In this document: positions 1-8,504 of the stretch, piece by piece
How the letters are laid out: each line of letters begins with the position of its first letter
Position numbering within the stretch: the stretch's first letter is position 1
DNA from: Persephonella sp.
GTDB taxonomy: Bacteria > Aquificota > Aquificia > Aquificales > Hydrogenothermaceae
Length of the DNA: 33,741 nucleotides
Reading direction: 5' to 3'
NCBI GenBank assembly: GCA_030949555.1
Contig: JAUZSJ010000058.1
Span: 1 to 33,741 of the forward strand
The notes under the pieces: model-generated
Told to the model about the DNA's origin: nothing
The model's database searches: none
The model's input: the letters and a program-made list of their open reading frames with translations, nothing else
Position numbers and translations under genes: made by a program

Positions 1-1165
1 ATAACGGCTGTTCCTGTTTACCAGATAGGGGATATATATTCCTGACAGACACTCCCCCTTGCCTTCTTCTGGCTCCTTACTGTTTATCCTGTTCTACAGG
101 TCTGTTATGGAAAACAGGCCTTACCTGTGGATATTTACAGGTGTATCTGCAGGGATGGGATTTCTGTCTAAGTTCACGATGGTTCTTTTCTGCCTCCTGC
201 TGTCATTTTTCTGTTTTTTTCAGAAGAGAAATTTTTAAAAGCAGATATTTTTATCTGTCTATCGGGATAGCTTCCCTGTTTACCCTCCCTGTTATTGTGT
301 GGAACTTTTTCCATGATTTTGTTACCTTCAAACATCTACTTGGCTTAGGTGGAGGTAATGTCAGGGAAATAACATTGGAAAAATCCCTCCGTTATGTGGG
401 AGAGTTTATTCTATCCCAGATAGGAATCAGCTCTATTTTTCTGTTTCCATTTTTTGCATACACTCTTTACAGAGGATTTAAGGACAGGAAGAATTACAGA
501 GTTTTTTATCTATGGATACTTCCTGTCTTTGTTTTTTGCTGTTTCTGTATATCGCCAGAAAAAAACATGTTGAGGCAAACTGGCCTGCTTTTGGATATGC
601 TACTTTTTATATCCTGACTGCCTATTACATCTATAAAAACAGGTGGTTTAAGACATTTCTCTTTAGCTTTGTCCTTTCTGTATGGACTATTTTTACCCTC
701 TTTTATCCCTTCTATATAGATAGAATAGGCCTTGGGAAGATATATCCTCCAAAGATTGACCCTCTGCACAGACTTGTAGGATGGGAAGAACTTGGCAAAA
801 AGGTTACACAGATTGTGAAAGAGTTAGAAACAGATAAATACTTCATTTTTTCCCACAGCTATCACATTGCTTCAGAGCTTTCTTTTTATGTGGAGGGAAA
901 TCCTCAAACCTACTGTGTTGTTATCCAGCGGAGGATGAACCAGTTTGACCTGTGGCCGGGACTGGAGCAGTTTGAAGGGAAGGGATACACAGGGATTTAT
1001 GTTAGTTACTGGGGGCTTCCAGAAAAGGTAAAAAGGTCTTTTGATAGGGTTAAAGCCCACTACAAATATGATATCATTTATCGTGGCTGGAAATACAGGA
1101 CTGTTCATATTTATGTTCTTGAAAACTTTAAAAAGCTAAATCAGGATAAGGTGAACAGGTATTGA
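1..1165 (+). CDS. Glycosyltransferase family 39 (ArnT/PMT-like) membrane protein, 5'-partial, frameshifted
   Basis: This is the C-terminal part of a polytopic inner-membrane glycosyltransferase of the GT39 (ArnT/dolichyl-phosphate mannosyltransferase-like) type. Such enzymes move a sugar from a polyprenyl-phosphate donor to a periplasmic acceptor, often lipid A or protein. The start lies outside the window. Readable pieces lie in different frames: an early one with a proline/aspartate-rich loop and a TM segment (about 1-235), one with several TM helices (141-617) and a soluble C-terminal part (512-1165). Breaks fall near 45, 88, 210-235 and 510-617. The stop TGA overlaps the TTG start of the MsbA-like gene, so the two are probably translationally coupled. 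The family call rests on the order of TM segments and the loop pattern; the N-terminal catalytic DE motif is not in the window. The substrate is unknown. Confidence 0.7.
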
Positions 1166-2871
1166 TAGAAAAGGAAAGTCTTACTTTTTTATACAGAACT
1201 TATAAAAAATACTGGCCTTTACTTTTACTTGCACTTTCTGGCTCTATTTTGGAGTCTGCCTCTATGGCAGGTCTTGCATATATGATAAAGGATGTTGTGG
1301 ATGACGTTTTTGTTGAGAAGAGTTACGAAAAGCTGATTGTTATCACCTCTATTTTAATCGGAATAGCTGTCAGTAAACAGATTGGTTTTTTCCTGAAAAA
1401 TTATATATATCCTGCTGTGATTTACAGAGCCCTCAGTGAGCTGAGGGGAAAGATTTATAACCGTATTTTAAGGGCAAAGCCTTCTGTTTTCAGAAAGCAG
1501 TCTTCAGGGGATATAATCAGCAGGGCAACAACAGATGTGGAAAGATTTGGAGAGATTTCCTCAACTATAGGGAACAAACATAATAACAGAGACCTTCACA
1601 GTTATAGGTATTGTAGGAGTCCTTGTATACAGAGACTGGAAGATGTTTATGATTTTTGTTTTTACTGTGCCTGTTCTTGCATTTGCTCTCCAATATTTTG
1701 GGGAAAAAAGGAAAAAGTATTCTAAAAAGCTTCAGGAGAGCTTCTCCCATTATATCCAGCATCTAAGCCAGATTGTGTCTGGCATTGAAGTGGTAAAGCT
1801 GTTTCGTGAAAAGATATTCTTCAGGTATTTTAACAGAATAAACAGTGATTTACTGAAAAGACAGAAAAAAAACAGATTCTACGAGACTGTTTATTTATCT
1901 TCCGTTGAGATTGTGGCCTACACTGCCACAGCAGGAATAATATTTTATGGGGGAGTCAGAATAATAAAAGGGGAGATAACTGCCGGTGATTTCTTCTCAT
2001 TTTTAGGGGGTGTTTTGATACTTGTAAACTCCCTTCAGACCCTCCAGAGGGGAGCAATTAATCTGAAAGCCCTGACTCCTGTAGTTGATAGAATAAAGTA
2101 TGTTTTAAATCTTCCTGTTGAGGAGGATAAAGGAAAAGAGTTTGAGGGCTTGAAAGAAAGCATCACATACAGAGATGTTTCTGTCAAAATGGGAGAAAAT
2201 CTGTTGCTGGAAAATATAAATCTCAAACTGAAAAAAGGTGAGAAGATAGGAATAGTAGGGGCAACAGGCTCTGGAAAGTCAACATTAGTAAAGATACTGC
2301 CGGCACTGATAACTGAGTATTCTGGAGAAGTCTTGATTGATGGTGTTGAGCTGAGGGAATATTCTGTTTTTCTCTGAGGGAGAAGATTGGGATGGTTTCA
2401 CAGGAGGTATTCATATTCAATGACACACTGAGAAACAATCTACTGATAGCAAAACCAGATGCCACAGATGAAGAGCTTATAGAAGCTCTCAAAAAAGCTA
2501 AAGCAGACTTTGTTTTCAGATTAGAAAAGGGTCTTGATACAGTGCTTGGAGAGAAAGGCTCAAGACTGTCTGGTGGCGAAAGGCAGAGGATTTCTATTGC
2601 AAGGATATTTTTGAAAAATCCAGACATTATCATCTTTGACGAAGCAACCTCAGCCCTTGATGTGGAAACAGAGGAATACATTATGGAAGAGACTGGAAAA
2701 TATTTCAAAGATAAGACTGCCCTGATTATCACCCACAGGCTAAAGCTCCTTGAGATAACAGACAGAATAGTTGTTATGGAAAAGGGAAGAGTTGTTGAAG
2801 AGGGAACAAAAGAGGAATTACTGGAGAAAAAGGGAATATTTTACAGATTTTCTGCCATTGCAAACAGCTGA
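1162..2871 (+). CDS. msbA: MsbA-like lipid ABC exporter (fused permease-ATPase), frameshifted
   Basis: This is a type IV ABC half-transporter of about 570 residues: an N-terminal six-helix membrane domain (about 1-330) followed by an ATPase domain. The ATPase shows Walker A GATGSGKST near residue 366, a Q-loop in MVSQEVFIF, signature LSGGERQ near residue 468, Walker B IIIFDEATS and an H-loop ITHR. MsbA-family exporters flip lipid A-core or other lipid-linked molecules across the inner membrane. The start is TTG at 1162, overlapping the glycosyltransferase stop. Frameshifts occur at about 1570-1650, in the membrane domain, and about 2375-2390, just before the Q-loop. Position between a GT39 glycosyltransferase and a PAP2 phosphatase supports an envelope-lipid cargo. 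Another lipid or peptide cargo cannot be excluded. Confidence 0.8.
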
Positions 2872-2896
2872 TGGTAAAATATTCAGAAAAAATCTT

Positions 2897-2904
2897 AAGG
2901 AGGT
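2897..2904 (+). promoter_or_regulatory. Strong Shine-Dalgarno site fixing a TTG start
   Basis: AAGGAGGT lies three bases before TTG at 2908. This near-perfect anti-16S complement supports TTG as the start of the PHP-domain gene; there is no ATG nearby in that frame. Confidence 0.75.
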
Positions 2905-2907
2905 AAG

Positions 2908-3988
2908 TTGTTTTATCTTTTTGTGCTGGTAGCCCTTTTCATACTGCTTTATTTAGAGTTCAGACCTTTTAAGGTCTTGAGAAAAAGAGAAGAAAACAGT
3001 TACCGGAAAGCAGACGTAAAACCTGAGAATTTAAAAAAATACAGTGTTATAGTTCACATTCACACTCAGTTTTCTTTTGACTCCCTCGGCAAACCTTCTG
3101 ACATTAAAAAGGCTGTGGAGGAAAACAGTACAGATTTTGTATTTGTTACAGACCATGATAACGATGATTACAGATTTTTTGAGGACAGTCAGATTTTTGC
3201 AGGTATTGAGAAGAACACACCTGAAGGGAGACTTCTACTGCTTGGAAACAGACTTCCTGTTATCTCCCATCCAAACAACTTTGAGTTTGAGCATTATAGA
3301 TGGAAAGGAGAGTTCAGGAAGGATTATCTGTATGAGATAATCAACATAAAGGATGGGGTTGTATGGAACAAAGTCCTCTCTATTATGTCACTGGTGAAAA
3401 ATATAGTTTTACTCCCCATCACACGAAACATTCTCCACAAATGGAATGCCCTTATACCTTTGGAGAAATGGGTCAGGCTTTTACTTTGCAAGAGCAAGAG
3501 GGCTGAAGATAATTGGCGGTCTTGACCTTCACATAAAGCTTGTTTATCAGGAGCACAGCCACGGCATTTTGATACCATCTTACAGATCTGGATTTAAATG
3601 GCTTGTGAACAGGGTTTATTCCCGTCAGCCCCTTACAGGTAAGGACGAGAGTTCTGAAAGCCTTAAAAGATGGGAATCTTTTTATTTCTCTGAAACAGAC
3701 AGATGGGGATTTCTGGGGAAAGTTTGAAGATAAAGTGTATCTTCCGGGGAGAAAATCCTAAAGGGAACAGCTCTGAACTGTCTGTGTGAAAAAAGTAAAA
3801 CTGTGAAAATATTAAAGTATGAAAACAGTCCTGTTGTTATAACAGAAAAGGGTAGTTTTTCCTACACAGCTAAAAAAGAGGGTTTTTACCACTTTGAGGT
3901 TTACGAGTATGACTTTAAAATAGGAAATCTGTATTTTGGATTTAGACCTCTTATCATAACCAATACCTTTGAGGTGGTAAATGGCTGA
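2908..3988 (+). CDS. Membrane-anchored PHP-domain phosphoesterase, frameshifted
   Basis: This encodes a protein of about 360 residues with an N-terminal TM anchor (residues 1-17) followed by a PHP metal-dependent phosphoesterase domain. Visible PHP motifs are HIHTQFSFDS, TDHDND, a later SHPN and GLDLH; these His/Asp residues are the expected metal ligands. PHP proteins hydrolyse phosphoesters, from nucleotides to histidinol phosphate. The substrate here is not evident. The reading frame breaks near 3480-3525 and again between 3727 and 3803; after joining, a C-terminal beta-rich segment continues to the stop at 3986-3988. The gene follows the MsbA-like gene by 36 bases and overlaps the PAP2 gene by 8, so it probably belongs to the same envelope operon. 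That position suggests a phospholipid- or sugar-phosphate-related role, which is inference. Confidence 0.75.
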
Positions 3989-4539
3989 AAAAAGGATAAT
4001 TCCTCCAGACTGGGAACCGAAGATTAAGTGGAATGTAAAGCTGTTCAGACTTATAAACTCTAAAAGAAGCAAGAATTTAGACAGATTTTATAGATACTTT
4101 TTTTATATGGGTAAAACCTATTCTCTGATTGTATTTTTTCCCATTTTTTTTGTCATGTCAGGAGTAAAAGGTGTTTTACACCTTACTATTTCTTTGATAA
4201 TTACTGGAATACTGATGCCCCTTTTGAAATACACATTCAGACACAAGAGACCTTTCAGACTGCTGGATGACGTTTATCTTTTAGAGCCTGTAACACTGAA
4301 GAGTTTTCCTTCTGCTGATGCTGCCTTTGCATTTACAGTTATGGGTGTTGCTGCTTTTTATGGAAATGTTATGGATTGATTCAGTGTTTGTCTTTTATGC
4401 ACTGCTGATAGCATATGGGAGAGTTTACATGGGAGCTCACTTTCCTGTTGATGTTTTAGTTGGCTCTGTTATTGGGCTGATTTCTGCCTTTGCTGGTGGA
4501 CAGATACTCCCTGAAGTGATTGGTCTGTTAAATAGTTAA
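3981..4539 (+). CDS. PAP2-family membrane phosphatase, frameshifted
   Basis: This is an integral-membrane phosphatidic-acid phosphatase type 2 protein of about 186 residues, the family containing PgpB, undecaprenyl-diphosphate phosphatase and LpxE/LpxT. Motif 1 is K83-x6-R90-P91. Motif 3 is GRVYMGAHFPVDVLVG, which carries the nucleophile His and its Asp. Motif 2 reads SFPSAD at residues 108-113 where the family normally has PSGH, so the usual acid histidine is replaced by Asp. At least four TM helices are visible. ATG at 3981 follows GAGGTGG and overlaps the PHP stop. One frameshift lies in 4318-4379, between motifs 2 and 3. Together with GT39 and MsbA-like genes upstream it probably acts on a lipid phosphate at the periplasmic face, such as lipid A or a polyprenyl carrier. 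Which one is unknown. Confidence 0.85.
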
Positions 4540-4807
4540 CTTACATAGAAAGTATTTATCTGAAGATTCCCCCCCCTGAGGTGGTCATTGGATTGATATA
4601 AAGGCATATTTAACAAATATGGGTGAGGAGTATTACACAGTAAAGGCACAAAAGCTACTTAACAGTGGTGTTGGTAATATGGATTTTGGTAGATTATAAA
4701 AAGTGCAGATAACAGAGAATAAAAAGCCATAGCTGGTTGTTGATTTTGATTATGGGTTTAAAGTTATAGGTGGTGCACAGATAAACCTGAAAAAACTGCT
4801 GGAGTAA
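4540..4807 (+). pseudogene. Unidentified short coding relic between PAP2 gene and tRNA-Gly
   Basis: No intact gene is present in 4540-4866. If one base is restored at the G run near 4580 and the stop at 4697-4699 is bypassed, the stretch reads as a small protein of roughly 85-90 residues. It contains GGHWIDIKAYLTN, then EEYYTVKAQKLLNSG, and ends with VVDFDYGFKVIGG, QINLKKLLE and TAA at 4805-4807. The composition looks coding, but I do not recognise the family. The 'WIDIKxYLT' pattern faintly resembles short phage tail-assembly chaperones; that is weak. No start codon or ribosome site is clear. It may be a real small gene damaged only by sequence errors, or a true remnant beside a tRNA. Confidence 0.35.
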
Positions 4808-4821
4808 GAGGAGAAGCAACC

Positions 4822-4851
4822 TTGACAGGGTAGTTTTTTTGCATATATAAT
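4822..4851 (+). promoter_or_regulatory. Consensus sigma-70 promoter for tRNA-Gly
   Basis: TTGACA at 4822-4827 and TATAAT at 4846-4851 both match the sigma-70 consensus exactly and are separated by 18 bases. Seven of the spacer bases are a T run, so the true spacer may be 17. The predicted start near 4858-4860 is just upstream of the mature tRNA 5' end at 4867. Confidence 0.8.
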
Positions 4852-4866
4852 ATTTCCCTATCTTGG

Positions 4867-4942
4867 GCGAGTGTAGCTCAGTTGGTAGAGCACTTCCTTG
4901 CCAAGGAAGGGGTCGCGGGTTCAAGTCCCGTCACTCGCTCCA
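4867..4942 (+). tRNA. tRNA-Gly (anticodon GCC)
   Basis: The acceptor arms GCGAGTG (4867-4873) and CACTCGC (4932-4938) pair perfectly. The D-arm begins GCTC; the anticodon stem-loop is CTTCC-TTGCCAA-GGAAG with anticodon GCC; the T-loop is TTCAAGT. Discriminator T (4939) is followed by an encoded CCA (4940-4942). Length is 76 bases. U73 is typical for glycine tRNAs. The 3' end lies only four bases from the stop codon of the convergent CorC-like gene, and no separate terminator is visible between them. Confidence 0.97.
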
Positions 4943-4946
4943 CTGT

Positions 4947-6209
4947 TTAGCTTTCCTGCTCTTCTTCTTTTTTAACCTTTTCTATCATAACTTCCTGAAC
5001 TCTTCTTATGTTTATGCTCATTACTGTCAGCTTTATCCCATTTACAGATAGGATTTCTCCCCTTTTAGGCATTCTACCTAACATGTATATAATCATACCT
5101 CCAACAGTTTCGTATGGACCTTCTGGAAGTTTTTCTCCTATCAGTAACTCTACTTCCTTCAGTTCAAGTCTTCCATCAACCACAATTTTGTCCTGAATGT
5201 ACCTTTTATCATTCTTTTTTCTTTCTTTTGAGAACCTCGTCTCTTATCTCCCCTACAATCTCCTCTAAAACATCCTCAAGGGTTATGATTCCCATCGTTG
5301 CTCCCTCTCGTCAACAACAACAGCCATGTGATCCTTAAACTGTTTAAAACCTTTTAGAACGTTAGGAAGACTGGTAAACTCAGGGAGGTATCTTATAGGT
5401 CTGACTATTCTGTCTACTGTGTCTTCTGCGTCTGCATCAACAAGGTCGTAAGCTCGTAAAACACCTACTATCTGGTCTATTCTTTTTTTGTATACCGGTA
5501 TTCTGGAAAAACCTGTGTCTTTAAATATATGTATTATGTCTCTTATCTTGCTTCCCATTGGAACAGCAGCAACATCAGAGAGAGGAACAACTATCTCCCC
5601 TAATCTTCTTTCCTCAAATATCAGAACATTGGCAACGATCTTTTTTTCAAACTCTTCTATACCTTCCGACTCTAAAATAAGGGCATCTAACAGCTCTTCT
5701 CTTGTCAGTATCTTTTCTCTCTTCTCTTTCAGTCTGAAGATAAAGAATACTATCTTCGTTATAACCTTTGCTATGGCAAGAAGTGGGTACAGTATTTTTC
5801 TTGAGATTTCTAAAAATGGGACAATAAAGTATATAAGTCTGTTTGCAAAATGCTGGAAAACACTTTTAGGGATGATTTCTCCAAATAAAAGAGTGAATAT
5901 TATTATTGCTTCGGCAAACAGTTCTTCCTTTGACTGTATAAAGGGAACCGTTGGGGATATTGAGTGTAAAAAGCCTACAAAAAGGGCTGTTATTGTAACG
6001 ATGCTGAGGGTTGTTCCTATCAGTGCAACGGCAACATACTCGTCAAATCTCTTTTCTAAGATTCTGTATATCTTTTCAGCCCTTTTATCTCCATTTTTTG
6101 CAAGATATTTCAGCCTGTTTCTGTCAACAGAGAACAGTGCCAGTTCTTGAGCCGAGAAAAAGTCCTTCTAATATAAGAAAAATATTATCCCAATCAGATA
6201 ACTAATCAT
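4947..6209 (-). CDS. DUF21-CBS-CorC membrane protein (CNNM/hemolysin-C family), copy 1, frameshifted
   Basis: This is a CNNM/CorC-family protein of about 420 residues with an N-terminal DUF21 membrane domain (three to four TM segments, about residues 1-190), a tandem CBS pair (about 210-330) and a C-terminal CorC_HlyC domain ending at 4947. CNNM/CorC proteins are linked to Mg2+ or Co2+ transport and resistance. Landmarks are ELALFSVDRNRLK and FGEIIPKSVF in DUF21, IRDIIHIFKDTGFSRIPVY in CBS1, and the end of CBS2, GIITLEDVLEEIVGEI. ATG at 6209 follows AGGAGG (6211-6217) and overlaps the stop of the upstream paralogue by 8 bases. Breaks occur near 6140-6170, 5285 and 5210. It is the last gene of the OppF-CorC-CorC chain. 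Confidence 0.85.
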
Positions 6210-7482
6210 TTCCTCCTTCTACCCCTTCATCTGGTAGTCTTTCCACAATTACAGATATTATCCTGTTGCTTTCCATCTTCTCTATAGTAAATCTGTAGTT
6301 CTGATAATTAAATGATTCACTTTCCCTTGGAAATCTTTTTAAAAAGTCAAGTATAAATCCTGCTACTGTATCAAACTCGTAATCTTCTGGAAGCTGAAGA
6401 CCTATATCTTCCTCAAGTATTTCCACTTCCAGTTTTCCAGATACTCGCCACCTTTTTTCACCTATTTTCTGTAAGAATGGTTCTTCCACTTCATATTCTT
6501 CTGGAATATCTCCCACAATAAACTCAAGGATGTCCTGAAACGTAATCAAATCCTACCACCGTTCCATGTTCGTCAACAACAATTGCTATGTGGCTCTTGT
6601 TTCTTCAAACTTTTTCATAAGGTCCAAAAGGGTATGAACTCAGGAACAAAGTAGGGTTTTCTCAAAAATCTGTCTATTTTTTCTTCTCTGCCTTCAAATT
6701 TTAGAAATATTATGTCTTTTATGTAAAGAATACCTACAATGTTGTCTAAACTTCCTTCGTAGACAGGTATTCTGCTGTAGTCGTGTCTTTTTATAATACT
6801 TAATACTTCTCTGACAGTTTTCCCCTTTCAATGGCAAATATATCTCTCCGGGAGTCATTATCTCACTGACAGTTACTTCGTGGAGCTCCAGCGCAGCTTC
6901 TATTACTTCTTTCTCCTCTTCTGTAAATATTTTCTTCTCTGTTCCAACTGTTATAATAGAAAGAAGTTCATCTTCAGACAATTTATGGCTTTCAACAGGA
7001 AGCTCCAGTCCAGCCTTTTTCAGAATGTATTCTGCAAGTTTTGTAAATATAAATCTGAAGGGAGTTATGATTATGTAAAAAGTGTAAAAGGGTCTTGCTG
7101 CAAAAAGGGCATATTTTTCTGGATAGTAAGCTCCAACTGTTTTAGGGGTTATCTCTCCAAATGTCAAAATAAGGATAGTCATTATAATAATTGCAACAAA
7201 CAGGTATTCTTTACCTAAATACTGAATGACAATACCGGATGTTACCGCAGAAGCTGTTATGTTTACGAGCTCATTTCCTATCAAAAATGTTACGACTAAC
7301 TCTTTTGGTCTTGAACGGAGCCAGTCTGCAATTGCTGCAGTTTTTTTTCCTTCCTTTGCAAGTCTTTTTATTTTCAGCCAGTCCATTGAGAAAAAAGAGG
7401 ACTCTATCCCGGCAAAAAACGCAGAAAGCAGAAGAAGTATAAACACGAAACTTATTTTCAGTAGAAGTTCATTTTCAAACAA
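6202..7482 (-). CDS. DUF21-CBS-CorC membrane protein (CNNM/hemolysin-C family), copy 2, frameshifted
   Basis: This is a second CNNM/CorC-type protein of about 425 residues, encoded immediately upstream of copy 1 and with the same architecture: DUF21 TM domain (FFAGIESSFFSMDWLKIKRL, FGEITPKTVGAYYP), CBS pair (VSEIMTP at its entry, then a piece containing SRIPVYEGSLDNIVGILYI) and a CorC_HlyC domain (6202-6549). The start is TTG at 7482, 12 bases after GGAGG, and overlaps the stop of the OppF-type ATPase gene. The ATG at 7472 is a less likely alternative. Frameshifts lie near 6820 and in 6550-6690. The two tandem copies differ enough in sequence to be old paralogues, not a recent duplication. 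A role in divalent-cation homeostasis is inferred from the family. Confidence 0.85.
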
Positions 7483-8427
7483 AGTGACAGTAAACCTCCC
7501 TGTCGTTTATTTTTTTGTATTCAGGTTCCATCTTACATACTTCTTCCAGCCAGAGGACACCTTGAGTAAAACAGACATCCTCCTTCTACTTCTTCCCTGT
7601 AAACTTCAGATATCTTTTCAATCTTTTTCCTGTATTCTGGATGCTGAGGGGGAAGTGAATCAATCAGTATTTTTGTGTAAGGATGGGCAGGATTTTTAAG
7701 AACATCCCTCGCATACCCTTTCTCCATTATTTTTCCTCTGTAAAGGACTATTATTCTGTCAGCAAGCATACCAATAACATTCAGATCGTGTGGATATAAA
7801 TAAAAAGCTGATACCTTTTTCTTCTTTCATTTTTTTTATCAGGTTTATTATCTGGAGCTGAACAGTCACATCTAAGGCTGAGGTAGGTTCATCTGCAAGT
7901 ATCATTTTAGGATTGAGAACTATTGCCCTTGCTATCGCCACTCTCTGTCTCTGTCCCCCTGAAAGCTCTGAAGGATATCTACTGAGAAAACTCTCATCTA
8001 AACCTGCATCAACTATAGCTTTTTTTATTCTCTCTTTCCTTTCTTTCTCAGGAAATTTATGTATTATCAGCGGTTCTTCAAGTATCTGGTAAACATTAAA
8101 TCTTGATTTAAGGATGTTCTGGGTCCTGAATATAACAGATGTTTCCCTTCTGAATTTTTTTTCCTCTGATCTGGATAGATTATCTATATCTTTACCCTCA
8201 AATTCTATCTTTCCCTCATCCTTTTCAATAAGTCTGAGAATAAGTTTACCTATTGTTGATTTACCGCTTCCAGACTCTCCTACAATGCCCAAAATCTGAT
8301 TGTAATCAAGAGAAAATGACACATTGTCAACAGCTTTGAAAAACTCTTTTTTGAACAGGGTCTTTTTTGTAAGATACTTCTTTGATAACTGTTCTACTTT
8401 AAGGAGGGGCGGACTATGGCTATCCAT
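7475..8427 (-). CDS. OppF/DppF-type oligopeptide ABC ATPase, frameshifted
   Basis: This is the ATP-binding subunit of a peptide/nickel ABC importer (OppF/DppF type), about 315 residues. It shows Walker A GESGSGKST, signature LSGGQRQ, Walker B MILADEPTS, the 'ALDVTVQ' D-loop region, and the oligopeptide C-terminal domain with NPAHPYTK and the SRCPLA cysteine motif. ATG at 8427 is the only plausible start. A frameshift near 7770-7785 falls at the H-loop and another near 7540; correcting the latter extends the protein through EEVCKMEPEY to TGA at 7475-7477, overlapping the next gene. Around 8101-8130 the frame stays open but the Q-loop is scrambled (see findings). No permease, binding protein or OppD partner is in the window, so it may serve a system encoded elsewhere. 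Confidence 0.85.
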
Positions 8428-8504
8428 TTTTAATCTTTACTGGCACATCTCCTGAAAAATTTTTAAAAAGTATACCACACGGCAGGTTTATTTTTATGAT
8501 TTAT

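Noticed and set aside
2375-2392. Programmed ribosomal frameshift in the MsbA-like gene
   Set aside because: No slippery heptamer or downstream structure stands out, and similar breaks occur throughout unrelated genes.
2223-2732. Minus-strand open frame of 169 codons
   Set aside because: It lies entirely opposite the conserved ATPase domain of the MsbA-like gene, whose motifs are unambiguous.
1162-2871. Reading the split ABC exporter and other broken genes as true pseudogenes
   Set aside because: Essential genes are broken equally often, domains are undamaged outside the one-base breaks, and several breaks are repaired by a homopolymer correction.
4540-4866. Intact prophage or integrated island at tRNA-Gly
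   Set aside because: There is no integrase, no repeat of the tRNA 3' end, and only one short unrecognised coding trace.
5488-6150. Long open frame on the plus strand (about 220 codons)
   Set aside because: It is antisense to the DUF21 and CBS region of the CorC-like gene, is serine/isoleucine-rich in a shadow-like way, and has no ribosome site.
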